NCBI RefSeq assembly: GCF_002381345.1
Contig: NZ_CP020663.1
Span: 1 to 64,000, forward strand
Reading direction: 5' to 3'
From: Candidatus Enterovibrio altilux
GTDB taxonomy: Bacteria; Pseudomonadota; Gammaproteobacteria; Enterobacterales; Vibrionaceae
Length of the DNA: 64,000 nucleotides
Shown here one piece after another: positions 1 to 10,364 of the stretch. Position 1 is the stretch's first letter. Every line of letters starts with the position of its first letter. The notes beneath the pieces were generated by a model that saw nothing but the letters and a program-made list of their open reading frames with translations, searched no databases and had not been told where the DNA came from. The position numbers were made by a program, and so were the translations under genes.

Positions 1-1269
1 GTTCCTACTGTAGCCTCTGCTGTAAAAAAAGTGTATGTTCCAGATATTGGTAATGATGAAGTCGAGGTTACCGAAATTATGGTGACAATTGGCGATAGCA
101 TTGCAACGGAACAACCTTTGATCACTATTGAAGGTGACAAGGCATCAATGGAAGTACCTGCGCCGTTCGCTGGCATATTAAAAAAAATCAAAGTAGCAGC
201 AGGTGATAAAGTGTCTACTGGTTCTTTACTTATGGTCTTTGAAGAGGTAAGTGCAGGATCTATGGAAGCGGCAGATCCTGCACCTGCGACTCAAACAGCG
301 CCTGTAACATCAGTTGATTTCGTTGAGTACAATGAATGCGTGCATGCATCACCAGTTGTGCGTCGTTTAGCACGTGAATTTGGTATTAACTTAGCTAAAG
401 TGAAGAATTCTGGTCGTAAGAACCGTATCCTGAAAGAAGATGTTCAAAACTACGTGAAAGACATGCTTAAGCATCTTGAGTCTGGTATAGCGGCATCTAC
501 TTCAGGAAACGGTAATAGCGGGGCACTTAATTTATTGCCTTGGCCACAAGTTGACTTCAATAAATTTGGCGGAACCGAAACTAAATTGCTGTCTCGTATC
601 AAAAAAATTTCTGGCGCTAACCTACACCGTAACTGGGTGATAATCCCGCACGTTACGCAGTGGGATAATGCAGACATTACTGAACTAGAAGCATTCCGTA
701 AAGAGCAAAATGAGGAAAAAAAGAAGCAAATTACTGATATGAAGATCACTCTATTGGTGTTCATCATGAAAGCGGCTGCGAAAGCACTTGAAGTGTTCCC
801 AGTGTTCAATTCTTCCTTGTCTGACGACGGGGAAAGCTTGATCCTGAAAAAATACATTAACATCGGTATCGCGGTGGATACACCAAATGGCTTGGTTGTT
901 CCTGTGTGCCGCGACGTGAATAAAAAAAGCATCTATGAGCTGTCTGCAGAGTTAGTAGAAGTATCCCAAAAGGCACGCTCAGGCAAATTGACCGCGTCGG
1001 ATATGAAAGGCGGAAGCTTTACTATCTCAAGCCTAGGAAGTCTGGGGGGTACTGCATTTACCCCAATTGTCAACGCACCAGAAGTGGGTATTTTGGGTGT
1101 GTCTAAATCAGAAATGAAACTTGTTTGGGATGGCAAAAATTTTATTCCTCGCTTAATATTGCCGTTATCACTCTCTTACGATCATCGTGTAATCGATGGT
1201 GCAGAAGGTGCACGTTTTATAACTTTTTTGAACAAGTGTTTGTCTGATATTCGCCGTTTGATACTGTAA
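1..1269 (+). CDS. aceF: Dihydrolipoamide acetyltransferase, E2 of pyruvate dehydrogenase (5' end outside window)
   Basis: E2 core of the pyruvate dehydrogenase complex; it moves the acetyl group from lipoamide to CoA. The frame is open from base 1, so the N-terminus and any earlier lipoyl domains lie upstream. Visible domains in order: a lipoyl domain with the [10 protein letters not shown] loop (lipoylated Lys at 139-141), a short linker, a peripheral-subunit-binding domain (from [14 protein letters not shown]), then the catalytic domain ending with [12 protein letters not shown], which holds the active-site HxxxDG. The linker is shorter and less Ala/Pro-rich than usual. lpdA follows on the same strand; aceE is expected just upstream. 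Family assignment is secure. Confidence 0.96.
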   Translation, partial: VPTVASAVKKVYVPDIGNDEVEVTEIMVTIGDSIATEQPLITIEGDKASMEVPAPFAGILKKIKVAAGDKVSTGSLLMVFEEVSAGSMEAADPAPATQTAPVTSVDFVEYNECVHASPVVRRLAREFGINLAKVKNSGRKNRILKEDVQNYVKDMLKHLESGIAASTSGNGNSGALNLLPWPQVDFNKFGGTETKLLSRIKKISGANLHRNWVIIPHVTQWDNADITELEAFRKEQNEEKKKQITDMKITLLVFIMKAAAKALEVFPVFNSSLSDDGESLILKKYINIGIAVDTPNGLVVPVCRDVNKKSIYELSAELVEVSQKARSGKLTASDMKGGSFTISSLGSLGGTAFTPIVNAPEVGILGVSKSEMKLVWDGKNFIPRLILPLSLSYDHRVIDGAEGARFITFLNKCLSDIRRLIL

Positions 1270-1492
1270 TATAATATTCTACCAGTATCAGTCAGTCAGC
1301 ATATGCCTGGTGCTGATTTGACGTGCAGCTCACAAGCTATGGTTTTTTATTTTTCAGCTAGTTAACATATCTATAGAATACAGCATCAATAAGTATGCTC
1401 TTATATAGAAGTGCACACAGTTAAACAAAAAAATTTTATTATAAAAATAATTTCTTAACCTGTCAGGAACATAACACTACAATGAGGTTAAA
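1270..1492. other. aceF-lpdA intergenic region
   Basis: AT-rich spacer between E2 and E3 with no IS remnant. It probably carries leader or promoter sequence for lpdA. I see no convincing sigma70 promoter or terminator. Confidence 0.4.
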
Positions 1493-2935
1493 ATGAATAA
1501 AAAAATCAAAACCCAAGTCGTAGTACTGGGTTCAGGTCCTGCTGGTTATTCAGCTGCTTTCCGTTGCGCGGACTTGGGTCTAGCAACTGTTTTAGTAGAA
1601 AAATACAGCACACTGGGTGGTGTTTGTCTAAATGTAGGTTGTATCCCATCTAAAGCCTTGCTTCATGTTGCAAAAGTCATTGCAGAAGCCAAAACGTTGT
1701 CTGCACATGGTGTTGTATTTAGTGAACCGCAAATAGACATTAATAAAATTCGATTTTGGAAAAACAAAGTTATTAGTCAACTGACTGGCGGTCTTGACAG
1801 TATGGCTAAAATGCGTAATGTAAATGTAATTAATGGTTACGGTAAATTTGCCAACTCTAATACTATTGTTGTTGAAGGTACAGAAGGTTCAATGATGATT
1901 ACTTTCGATAATGCAATAATTGCAGCTGGTTCACGTTCAATCGAACTACCATTGATTCCACATGAAGACCCTCGTATTTGGAATTCAACAGATGCGCTGG
2001 ACCTAAAAAATATTCCCCAAAAACTTCTGGTTATTGGTGGCGGTATCATTGGTCTTGAAATGGGTACCATTTATCACGCTCTAGGTTCAAAAGTTGATGT
2101 GAATGAAATGTTTAACCAAGTCATTCCTACTGCAGATGAAGACATCATCAAAGTCTTTACTAAACGCATCAAGAAAAAATTTAACCTAATGTTAGAAACT
2201 AAAGTGACTGCAATTAAAGCAAAAGAGGATGGTATTTATGTCTCGATGGAAGGAAAAAAAGCACCTGTAGAACCTACCCGTTATGATGCGGTTCTTGTTG
2301 CTATCGGTCGTGTACCAAACGGTAAGTTGCTGGACGCTGATAAAGCAGGTGTTGAAGTTGACGAAAGTGGCTTTATCAATGTAGATCAGCAATTGCGCAC
2401 TAATATTGGTCACATCCATGCTATCGGTGATATTGTTGGCCAACCAATGCTGGCGCACAAAGGTGTGCACGAAGGTCACGTAGCGGCGGAAGTAATTTCT
2501 GGCAAAAAACATTACTTCGATCCTAAAGTGATCCCTTCTATTGCATACACAGAGCCAGAAGTTGCATGGGTGGGTAAAACAGAGAAAGAAGCGAAGGCAG
2601 AAGGCATTAACTACGAGGTTGCTATTTTCCCTTGGACTGCATCTGGCCGTGCGATCGCCTCTGTTTGTTCAGACGGAATGACCAAAATGATTTTCGACAA
2701 AGAGACTCACCGTATTATTGGTGGAGCAATTGTCGGTACCAATGGTGGTGAACTCTTGGGTGAAATTGGCCTTGCAATAGAAATGGGCTGTGATGCTGAA
2801 GATATTGCACTGACTATCCACGCACACCCAACTCTGCATGAATCTGTGGGTCTTGCAGCGGAAGTATTCGAAGGTTCTATTACTGACTTACCAAACGTCA
2901 AAGCAGTCAAAAAAAGTAATTATCGATGTGAATAG
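1493..2935 (+). CDS. lpdA: Dihydrolipoamide dehydrogenase (E3)
   Basis: FAD-dependent E3 that reoxidises dihydrolipoamide for pyruvate and 2-oxoglutarate dehydrogenases, passing electrons to NAD. The N-terminal FAD fold has LGSGPAGYSAA. The redox disulphide is Cys45/Cys50 in GGVCLNVGCIPSK. The NAD-binding fold has VIGGGIIGLEMG, a second FAD motif is HAIGDIVG, and the catalytic His-Glu pair is in HAHPTLHESVG near the C-terminus. At 480 aa it is normal length. The ATG at 1493 follows a TGAGG ribosome-binding site. The gene looks fully functional. Confidence 0.97.
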   Translation: MNKKIKTQVVVLGSGPAGYSAAFRCADLGLATVLVEKYSTLGGVCLNVGCIPSKALLHVAKVIAEAKTLSAHGVVFSEPQIDINKIRFWKNKVISQLTGGLDSMAKMRNVNVINGYGKFANSNTIVVEGTEGSMMITFDNAIIAAGSRSIELPLIPHEDPRIWNSTDALDLKNIPQKLLVIGGGIIGLEMGTIYHALGSKVDVNEMFNQVIPTADEDIIKVFTKRIKKKFNLMLETKVTAIKAKEDGIYVSMEGKKAPVEPTRYDAVLVAIGRVPNGKLLDADKAGVEVDESGFINVDQQLRTNIGHIHAIGDIVGQPMLAHKGVHEGHVAAEVISGKKHYFDPKVIPSIAYTEPEVAWVGKTEKEAKAEGINYEVAIFPWTASGRAIASVCSDGMTKMIFDKETHRIIGGAIVGTNGGELLGEIGLAIEMGCDAEDIALTIHAHPTLHESVGLAAEVFEGSITDLPNVKAVKKSNYRCE

Positions 2936-2998
2936 TTAAAAAATAATTTTTATTTATGTGAGTTTTTGGATGTTTAAAAGTACATTTTATCTTTTTGA

Positions 2999-3223
2999 GG
3001 TCTTATTTTTAATCTGGTTCAGATAATAAATCTCATTATGATTCACTATTAAACTAGCGCTTTAGTTTTAGGCATAACTCTAGCCTATCAGCTTGTTTAA
3101 TATTTTGTTATCGCGCAAGTTCCACTAATTTAGGCATTGTAACCCCTTAAGTTCAATATCCCATCACATAATTTTGACTCGGAACATTGCTGTCTCTGAT
3201 CTCGAGAACATGTTATGCTAACG
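2999..3223 (-). mobile_element. IS5-family remnant: right-end fragment only
   Basis: About 225 bp matching the terminal (transposase C-terminal) part of the window-wide IS, in minus orientation. It starts with a degraded GGTCTTATTTTTAATC inverted-repeat end and stops near the GTTATG segment, the same internal breakpoint found in the composite copies. No coding capacity. It lies between the lpdA and rsmC 3' ends. Confidence 0.7.
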
Positions 3224-3270
3224 ATGATTTTGGCGTTTGTAACAAAGAACTGCGAACAGCTCTGAAATGT

Positions 3271-4296
3271 TTACGCTTTTTTAATCGCATGATAAATCGT
3301 AAATTTATTATTCTTTGCTGGTATGTCGCAGTGATTAAATGCACCTTTTATAAAAAATATGTAATGCAGAAAACTATTTGCAACAATCGTCAGCGCTCCA
3401 TTTTTAAACAAATATGACGGAGTTTGCTTAAGAAAGGTTTCGGTTGTAGTATAATGAACTTTCAGACCTGTATGAAACGGAGGATTACTAATTATATGGT
3501 TGAATTTTGTTTTTATGGCGCTATATACATCGGAAGCAAATACATCTCCGTTAAGATTGTTAAAACGTAACGTTTCTGTTGCTGATGCCACAGCTAAGGA
3601 GCTAATATCAACCATTGTGATTTTAATATTTGGGTAAAGCAGTTTAATTGCGCAACCAATAACTCCCGCACCGCACCCAAAATCAAGCACGTTACCTTTT
3701 AAAGCGGGAAGTGTATCGAGAAGTAGTTGACTACCTACATCAAGTTCACCATAACTAAATACTCCAGGTAGAGAGCGTATAGTAAGTCTTTGCTTACCCA
3801 ACAGCATCACGTAACTTTTGAACCAGTCATCTATTTTAAAAGGTATAGGCTCTTTGGTGCATTGTCCCCAATAAAAACTACAACGACGAGCAGTGTCAAA
3901 TTTAGTAACCTTACCGTAAGGAGCGAACATTTTTGAAATGCTTCGAACACCGCTTAAATTTTCGCCCACGACAATAATTTCAGTACCTTTACCTAGAGCA
4001 GCCATTAGCATTGTCAGAAGGAATGCAGCCTCAGCTTTTACTTTTGGCCAATACAGTATAACGACGTCCACATTCGATCTTTTGTGGTAGCAGTCACTAA
4101 ATTGTGTGGTAATTAGCGAATACTTAGACATTTGGTTGGCAAATGCTAAGTTTGTTGTGAAGATACTAACACTTGCAGCGCTATTACATAGTTCACCGGC
4201 AAAGGTATCTTCCAATTTGCCAGCAAGTAAAATATGCTTGCCTTCCAAGTATTCAAGCTGACGAGCAATTACTTGACTTGGGGGGCTGTAAGACAT
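3271..4296 (-). CDS. rsmC: 16S rRNA (guanine1207-N2)-methyltransferase RsmC
   Basis: SAM-dependent enzyme methylating G1207 of 16S rRNA in the 30S subunit. At 341 aa it is close to the E. coli length (343). The N-terminal half is the degenerate non-catalytic methyltransferase-like domain. The C-terminal half has the SAM-binding VLDFGCGAGVIG, acidic VDIS and the catalytic ISNPPFHTG (NPPF motif). The ATG at 4296 is preceded by an AGGCG ribosome-binding site. IS debris lies on both sides. No defects seen. Confidence 0.95.
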   Translation of the reverse strand: MSYSPPSQVIARQLEYLEGKHILLAGKLEDTFAGELCNSAASVSIFTTNLAFANQMSKYSLITTQFSDCYHKRSNVDVVILYWPKVKAEAAFLLTMLMAALGKGTEIIVVGENLSGVRSISKMFAPYGKVTKFDTARRCSFYWGQCTKEPIPFKIDDWFKSYVMLLGKQRLTIRSLPGVFSYGELDVGSQLLLDTLPALKGNVLDFGCGAGVIGCAIKLLYPNIKITMVDISSLAVASATETLRFNNLNGDVFASDVYSAIKTKFNHIISNPPFHTGLKVHYTTTETFLKQTPSYLFKNGALTIVANSFLHYIFFIKGAFNHCDIPAKNNKFTIYHAIKKA

Positions 4297-4380
4297 GAAC
4301 GCCTCATGGGTTAAAAAATTAACTTAAGTTTTTTTCACAAAGCCTATCGTAAGAAAACAATGTGAACTATTTATCTTCGT

Positions 4381-5314
4381 GATGCATTGAACGTAGCAGC
4401 AATGATTGCATGCATATTTATATCTACCACTAAATGTAATTTACGCGAGACTTACCGCAGAATCAACGGTTAAATGCTGGATGATTCTTTTATTCTTCGT
4501 TTTGAACGTGACGTTAACTATTTTGACTCGCTTGCTAATGCGTAAATAGTGAGGGCATGACAACGACAATTGAATAAATTTAGAAAACAGAATTAATGAA
4601 CTCTTGCCAACCTCTCAATGACATTGAAAATGCGCATTTAACCATGAGGGCCGCCGTAATGGCTACGTTACTAAATAAAAGAGGTCTTCCATGATTACCC
4701 TGCTTAGTTTAATTCCATAACTGGATTGATGAAGAAGCTATTCAGTTATGGAATTAAACTAAGCAGGGTACTGATGGGCAACAGCTAGCCTAACGCAAGT
4801 TACATTTAGCGGTAGATATAAATACGCATGAAATCATGTCTACTGAGTTAAATGCACCAAATGTGACTAGCGGTGAAATGCTATCTAACTTACTCAAACA
4901 GACCCGTTGAACAATTAATAAAATGTCAATTAATGGCGCTGACGGCACCAGACAATGTTACAAAACTGTTCTTAAACTAGCGGTCCCACGCATACCACAA
5001 GACAAGGAACAACTTTTGGGGAGCTAGATCATTCGCGTAATTTAGCGATCAGTTACCAAAAATCGTACGGTTCCAATCAGCATTGAGAAACAAGATATCG
5101 TTACCATAAACGTTCCCTAGCAAAGACGGCAAGGTTTCGAGTTAAGAAATGACATCGAGTCTAAGGAATTATAGTCCACAGATTAGCAAAATCTACGCCA
5201 TGATAAAAGCATTAAATAAGCTGACAGGGCCAAATATGCATGACATGACAGAGATTGACTAATAGTGAATTATGCTGGAATGTGTTATCCAAACTAGAGT
5301 TGGGAAACAAAGCC
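4381..5314. mobile_element. Rearranged IS5-family remnant with inverted halves
   Basis: Bases 4381 to ~4723 are a minus-strand copy of the transposase N-terminal/middle region. From ~4743 the sequence turns to plus orientation and, after losing the middle, runs to the right end at GGGAAACAAAGCC (5302-5314). The turn is a perfect inverted repeat, listed separately. All reading frames are broken. The element fills the space between rsmC and ndk. Confidence 0.8.
4696..4770. repeat. Perfect 28-bp inverted repeat with 19-nt spacer
   Basis: Arms 4696-4723 and 4743-4770 are exact reverse complements (left arm begins TACCCTGCTTAG, right arm ends CTAAGCAGGGTA). It sits where the IS remnant switches orientation. 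Other IS copies differ at many positions, so perfect arms suggest recent copying of one arm from the other. Confidence 0.9.
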
Positions 5315-5454
5315 GGTAATATACTTAATAGCTAAGTAAGATGAAAGTGAAGTCTGATATTATTCTTTGGTAGATTAATATACCTCTATTTGAGATAATC
5401 AGTTAATAGTACTGAAATCAGGTGTGACTAAAAAATATGAAGAAGAGATACAAG

Positions 5455-5886
5455 GTGCCTGTTGAGCGTACATTGTCGATTTTAAAACCAGATGCTATTG
5501 AACGTAACTTAATTGGCACAATTTATCATCGTATTGAAACTGCAGGACTACGTATAACCGCTGCAAAAATGATCCATCTCTCGAAAGAGAGAGCTGGCAG
5601 ATTTTACGCAGAGCATGAAGGCAAATTTTTTTACAATGATCTGGTCGAGTTTATGACATCAGGACCGGTGATGGTGCAAGTGGTAGAAGGCAAAAATGCA
5701 ATCGATTGTTATCGTGAATTGATGGGTAATACAAACCCTGTTGAAGCGTCTTCCGGGACATTACGTGCGGACTATGCCACAAGCATAAATTGTAACACAG
5801 TGCATGGCTCTGATAGCTATGCATCGGCGGAACGCGAAATAGCTTATTTTTTTGCTTGTAATGAAATCTACCCTCGTAAACCTTAA
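5455..5886 (+). CDS. ndk: Nucleoside diphosphate kinase
   Basis: Transfers the gamma phosphate from ATP to nucleoside diphosphates through a phosphohistidine. The N-terminus [18 protein letters not shown], the [15 protein letters not shown] segment and the active-site NTVHGSDS (phosphorylated His) are present. Starting at GTG 5455 gives MPVERTLS and 143 aa, the usual length; AAGAGATA lies upstream. An in-frame ATG at 5437 would add six basic residues (149 aa) but has no visible ribosome-binding site, so I prefer the GTG. It is flanked by IS fragments. Confidence 0.93.
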   Translation: MPVERTLSILKPDAIERNLIGTIYHRIETAGLRITAAKMIHLSKERAGRFYAEHEGKFFYNDLVEFMTSGPVMVQVVEGKNAIDCYRELMGNTNPVEASSGTLRADYATSINCNTVHGSDSYASAEREIAYFFACNEIYPRKP

Positions 5887-5900
5887 TCGGTTCTATAGGA

Positions 5901-6198
5901 GGTTCTGTTTCTTAATTCAAATTCAGATAGCAAATCCCAACATAATTTACTATTAGACGAGTGCTTGCATTTTAGGTATATCTAGCCCGATTAAATTATT
6001 TAACATTTTTATTATTACGTAGGTTTCGCCAATCTGAGTCTTCTACTCCCTTTAGCTTAGATTAGAAAAACTTACACTATACCATGACGACAGCATTAAA
6101 TAAGCTATTAAAGCTAAGTATGCCTAACACGAAAGCAATTGTCTAGTAGTTCATCATATTAGTATTTGCTGTCTGAACCTGAATGAGGAAATAAAAAT
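5901..6198. mobile_element. MITE-like palindromic element made of two IS right ends
   Basis: The left ~155 bp is the right end of the local IS in minus orientation (starts GGTTCTGTTTCTTAATTC). The right ~140 bp is the same end in plus orientation (ends GAATGAGGAAATAAAAATT). The halves meet near 6057-6060, where both contain the CTTAGATTAG region. Total ~298 bp, non-coding, with long imperfect terminal inverted repeats. It lies between ndk and rlmN. Confidence 0.75.
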
Positions 6199-6329
6199 TT
6201 TTAAAAATAACAAAAGGGAGCTAATTTTTATTTTGCATTTACAAAATTTATATAATAGCATTTTTTATTTTTTTGCCAGCATAGAGTGTGATATATCACC
6301 ATATCTATTATGTTTCATGAGGCAATTTA

Positions 6330-7451
6330 ATGACAACTAAAAAAATCAATCTGCTAGACTTCGATCGGGAAGCACTACAAACATTTTTTACTGATGAATT
6401 AGGCGAAAAAGCGTTTCGTGCTGATCAGATTATGAAGTGGATTTACCATTTTGGTTGTGATGATTTCGATCAGATGAACAACATGAATAAAAAGCTTCGT
6501 GAAAAATTAAAACTAATGGCTGAAATCTGTGCTCCTGAAGTTAGTGCAACCAAGTATTCAGTAGATGGCACTATCAAATGGGCTATGCGTGTAGGCAAGC
6601 AGGATGTGGAAACCGTCTATATCCCAGATAAAAGTCGTGCAACTCTTTGTGTCTCTTCTCAAGTAGGTTGTGCGCTTAACTGCAAATTTTGCTCAACAGC
6701 TCAACAAGGCTTTAACCGCAACCTGAAAGTGTCTGAAATTATAGGTCAAGTTTGGCGTGCAGCCAAAGAAATTAGTATTGCAAAAAAAACTGGATATCAT
6801 CCTATCACAAATGTAGTGATGATGGGTATGGGTGAGCCGTTACTAAATCTAAAAAACCTTATTCCAGCACTGCGCTTAATGTTGGATGATTTGGGTTACG
6901 GACTTTCTAAGCGACGTGTAACCGTGTCTACATCTGGTGTGGTGTCTGGCCTTGAGCAAATGACCAATAATATTGATGTTGCACTGGCAATTTCTTTGCA
7001 TGCACCGAATAATGAAATTCGGAGTCAGATTATGCCTATTAATGATCGGTTTAATATCCAAACGATTCTTGCTGCTGTGCACCGTTACATTGAATATTCA
7101 AAGGCTAACCGTGGTCGTGTCACTGTAGAGTATGTTCTCCTCGATCACGTCAATGATGATATGGATCATGCACATCAACTTGCAGAGCTGCTAAAAGATA
7201 CGTTAGCGAAGGTAAACCTGATTCCTTTTAACTCTTATCCTGGGTCACTATACAAAAAACCGAGTAATTCACGTATTGATAGGTTCATGAAAACATTAAT
7301 GCAATACAATTACACGGTGACCATTCGTAAAACGCGTGGCGATGACATTGATGCCGCATGTGGGCAGTTAGTTGGTGATGTTATTGACCGTACAAAGCGC
7401 ACGCAAAATAAACTGAGTGCCGAAGCGCAAATTATTGTTCAATTAATCTGA
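6330..7451 (+). CDS. rlmN: Dual-specificity 23S rRNA/tRNA adenine-C2 methyltransferase RlmN
   Basis: Radical-SAM enzyme that methylates A2503 of 23S rRNA and A37 of some tRNAs. The [4Fe-4S] CxxxCxxC motif is in [24 protein letters not shown] and STSGVV follow. The C-terminal resolving Cys lies in [12 protein letters not shown]. At 373 aa it is slightly shorter than the E. coli protein (384). The ATG at 6330 follows ATGAGG. The usual downstream neighbours (pilW, rodZ, ispG) are absent; an IS follows directly. Confidence 0.96.
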   Translation: MTTKKINLLDFDREALQTFFTDELGEKAFRADQIMKWIYHFGCDDFDQMNNMNKKLREKLKLMAEICAPEVSATKYSVDGTIKWAMRVGKQDVETVYIPDKSRATLCVSSQVGCALNCKFCSTAQQGFNRNLKVSEIIGQVWRAAKEISIAKKTGYHPITNVVMMGMGEPLLNLKNLIPALRLMLDDLGYGLSKRRVTVSTSGVVSGLEQMTNNIDVALAISLHAPNNEIRSQIMPINDRFNIQTILAAVHRYIEYSKANRGRVTVEYVLLDHVNDDMDHAHQLAELLKDTLAKVNLIPFNSYPGSLYKKPSNSRIDRFMKTLMQYNYTVTIRKTRGDDIDAACGQLVGDVIDRTKRTQNKLSAEAQIIVQLI

Positions 7452-7526
7452 CAATCAGCTGATAGGATCGGCATATGGCAAGGAAGCTTAGCTCTATGAC
7501 TAATGGTATTATTACAGTAACAGAAA

Positions 7527-8569
7527 GGCTTTTTTTCTGAGTTAGGAGATTAACTATCAATCTACGCTCTAAATAGCTAGGCCCACTGAAATATTTAGAC
7601 CTATGAACAAATTTGGCTATAAAACAACTAACTGGAAGCAGCATAATCAAGTTTTAATCAATCGTGATTTACTAATATTCTGGATTGATTAAAAAGCCAT
7701 CAAACTATGGCATCAAACTAAGCCGATAATCATCGGAGACTTCGCTTATTTAGTGACTCAGCCATTATGAGGACTTTCATGGTTAACCACGTATTTGCGA
7801 TGCCATTGATAGATCTTTCAGGGTTCATTAATTTTGTTTGAATACTTATTTAACTGCTGTTGTCATACTCTCACTATTCATACATTATCAAGCGAACCCT
7901 AACGGTTAACGTTGCGTTCAAGATGAAAACTAACGAAACCATCCAGCACTTATCCATTGATTTTACGGCACTCAAAGTCTACAATGAGAGGGAATAAAAA
8001 GTAAAAAATAGGGCACTAGTGAGAAACAGCGAGTCTGGAGCAAGTGACATTCAGTGGTAAATATAAATACGCATAAAGTCATCGCTGCAAAGTTAAATGC
8101 ATGCAATGTGACTGACGGTGAAATGCAACCTAATTTGTTCAAACAGATCCATCATAAAATTCATGAAATATCAGGCGATAGAGCTTACGACACGAAACAA
8201 TATTATAAACCTTTCGGATTAAACGAGCTGTTCCTCTCATCCCACGAAGAAGAAGTACAATTTTTAGGGAACACGATCATCCGCGCAATTTAGCGGTCAG
8301 TTACCAAAAGTTATACGGTTCAAATAAGCATTGTAAAATGGGATCTGGTTACCATCAACGTTCCCTATCAAAGATAGATAATATTTTGAATCAAAAAATT
8401 GCTAAAAAGTACATTAAGTTTAAGGGATTGCCATGCCTAGGCAAACCATACGTCGTAATAAAAGTATGCAATAAGCTAACAGAGCTAGGCATGCCAAAAG
8501 GGAAAGCGAACGTTTAATAGTGAATCATGTTGCAATTTGCTATCTGAACTTGAATTAAAAAATAAAGTT
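7527..8569 (+). mobile_element. IS5-family (IS903-like) copy, near full length, dead
   Basis: Forward element of ~1.04 kb from GGCTTTTTTTCTGAG to AATTAAAAAATAAAGTTC. The transposase frame is broken by stops and frameshifts. The best remaining stretch (8054-8293) encodes NINTHKVIAAKLNA and GDRAYDTKQYYK, which correspond to the second catalytic Asp region and the conserved G-D-x-A-Y-D-T segment of IS903-type DDE transposases. No clear target-site duplication. Confidence 0.85.
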
Positions 8570-8717
8570 CATTACAGTTGGAAATTCATCAGCATGAACA
8601 ATATTAAAACGTGAAAAATTAAAATTTTTGGGATAAAATGTTAGTGTAGAAGTTTGATAAAAATAACGATTAGTTATGCAAAAATTAGCCTTAAGCTATA
8701 AGTAATTTATGATGCAC

Positions 8718-9111
8718 CCTGGGTCTGCTTGAGCAAGCCGGACAGCATTTTACCTTCAGCCATATTCAATGAACTTGACTAGCAGCAATAATTTTACACG
8801 CATTTATATCTATCAATAAATGTAACAAATGTTAAATTCTACGCTCACCGTGAGTATTAGGTTTTGTTTTCTAATTTGAATTCAAATAATAAATCTCAAC
8901 ATGATTCACTATTAGACAATCGCTTTCGTGCTAAGTATACTTAGTCTTGTCAGACTTATTTTAAGCTTTTATCATTGTACCAGTTCAGCTAATCTAGGCT
9001 GTATGATTCCTTAGGTTCAGTATCCCTCCAAGTAGTATCTTAGCTCAAACCATTTCTGTCTCTGCTAGAGAATGTTTAAGGTAGCCGACTTTATCCTTTA
9101 AATAAAGAAAC
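8718..9111 (-). mobile_element. Two abutting IS remnants, the second with the composite junction
   Basis: 8718-8833 is a minus-strand piece of the transposase middle (GGTCTGCTTGAGCAAG). 8860-9086 is a minus-strand right end (starts GGTTTTGTTTTCTAATTT) that ends in AAGGTAGCC. It runs straight into GACTTTATCCTTTAAATAAAG (9087 onward), a degraded left inverted repeat of a forward copy whose body is missing. The breakpoint matches the other composites. Confidence 0.7.
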
Positions 9112-9247
9112 AATGTCAGTCTCATAAACAACTTGCTGGATGGATTCATTGCACGTTTATTTTAACCCAAGCAGCCACACATCAAGATGACTAGTCTGAA
9201 TAAGCAAACACTTATACAGAGCTGAAGTTAAATAGTAGCTTGCCGCA

Positions 9248-10198
9248 TTAAGTACTTGAGGTGTCAGGTGTTAATGGACTGATATAACTATCAGGTTTGA
9301 TGGTCAGAACATCACAGTTGAGTTGATCGATAGTGCGCTCTGCGATATTGCCAATGAAGACAGCGGAAAGCCCAGCACGCCCCGTGGTTCCCACAATAAC
9401 AAGTTCTGCATTTAACGTTTTAGAAACAGCAGAAATAACGTCTTCCGGAAGACCTTCCTGGCAAAAAGTTTGAGCTTCATCAATAGTATATTTTTGTCGC
9501 AATGCTTTCATGGCCAGTAGATGATGACCACGTACAGCGTTAGTGTATAAGGTAGTCTCAAACTCGGGTAATTCCATTGAAACATTAACTGGCGGTGCAG
9601 GGTATGCATTCACTAAATTAACTTCAGCGTTGAGTAGTCTACTCATTGCTTTTGATTCATCAATTAACTTTTGGTTCAGCGAAATATGCGTTTTATTTTC
9701 CGAGGAAAGATTTACAGCTGTAAGTATTTTGCCGTTGGCAGGCCAACCGTATTTTTTCACAAGAAGTACTGGACATGGGCATTTGCGTAGTAAATGCCAA
9801 TCAGTGGGTGTAAAAATGACAGACTTAATTTTATTATGTTTATGACTGGCTTTGATCAATAAGTCATGGCTACCATCAAATACTTGAGCAATCATGCTTT
9901 CATAAGGTCGATTGTGCCAAATAACGTGTTTAACAATATTTACCCCTTTTGTGTGGTATTGGCTTACTAGGGAAGCGAGCCATTCTTCACGCTGACGCAA
10001 AACACTGGCTCGCATTGCTTGGCGCTCTTCAGAAGAAAGCATTGATGTCATTTCATAAAAAAAATCATAAATTACCAAAAAAAGAGTAATTTTGACAGAT
10101 ACATTGGACCTTTGTGCAATGTCTAATGCCCGTATAAATGCGGGTTGCTCTTCGTAATCGGGAGTGATAGCAACGAGCATGTTAGTGTATCTGTTCAT
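9248..10198 (-). CDS. uspE: Universal stress protein UspE (tandem Usp domains)
   Basis: 316 aa, the same length as E. coli UspE, with two Usp folds. The first ends with LLRKCPCPVLLVKKYG. The second has the ATP-binding-like loop VGTTGRAGLSAVFIGNIAE and ends with LNCDVLTIKPD. UspE proteins act in stress resistance and motility/adhesion control; the biochemical role is poorly defined. The ATG at 10198 follows GAAGG. It keeps its canonical place beside fnr, although fnr itself is dead here. Confidence 0.93.
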   Translation of the reverse strand: MNRYTNMLVAITPDYEEQPAFIRALDIAQRSNVSVKITLFLVIYDFFYEMTSMLSSEERQAMRASVLRQREEWLASLVSQYHTKGVNIVKHVIWHNRPYESMIAQVFDGSHDLLIKASHKHNKIKSVIFTPTDWHLLRKCPCPVLLVKKYGWPANGKILTAVNLSSENKTHISLNQKLIDESKAMSRLLNAEVNLVNAYPAPPVNVSMELPEFETTLYTNAVRGHHLLAMKALRQKYTIDEAQTFCQEGLPEDVISAVSKTLNAELVIVGTTGRAGLSAVFIGNIAERTIDQLNCDVLTIKPDSYISPLTPDTSST

Positions 10199-10364
10199 GA
10201 TAACCTTCAGCTAGATGATGTTATACTTTAATGTAGCGCAATCTCAGTGAATGTTGTGGTAAATTTAAGTAGATATAAATTAAAAAAATGGCGCGCTCGT
10301 ACTACTTTTAAAATAAAAGTTTATGGTACCTTTACTGACTAACATCTACCAGTCGACTTAATGT

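Noticed and set aside
3187-3417. 76-aa plus-strand open frame
   Set aside because: Mostly antisense to rsmC and overlapping an IS fragment; no start signal or similarity.
8860-9111. Repeated short motifs suggesting a CRISPR array
   Set aside because: The recurring sequences are the ends of one IS family; there is no regular repeat-spacer pattern and no cas gene.
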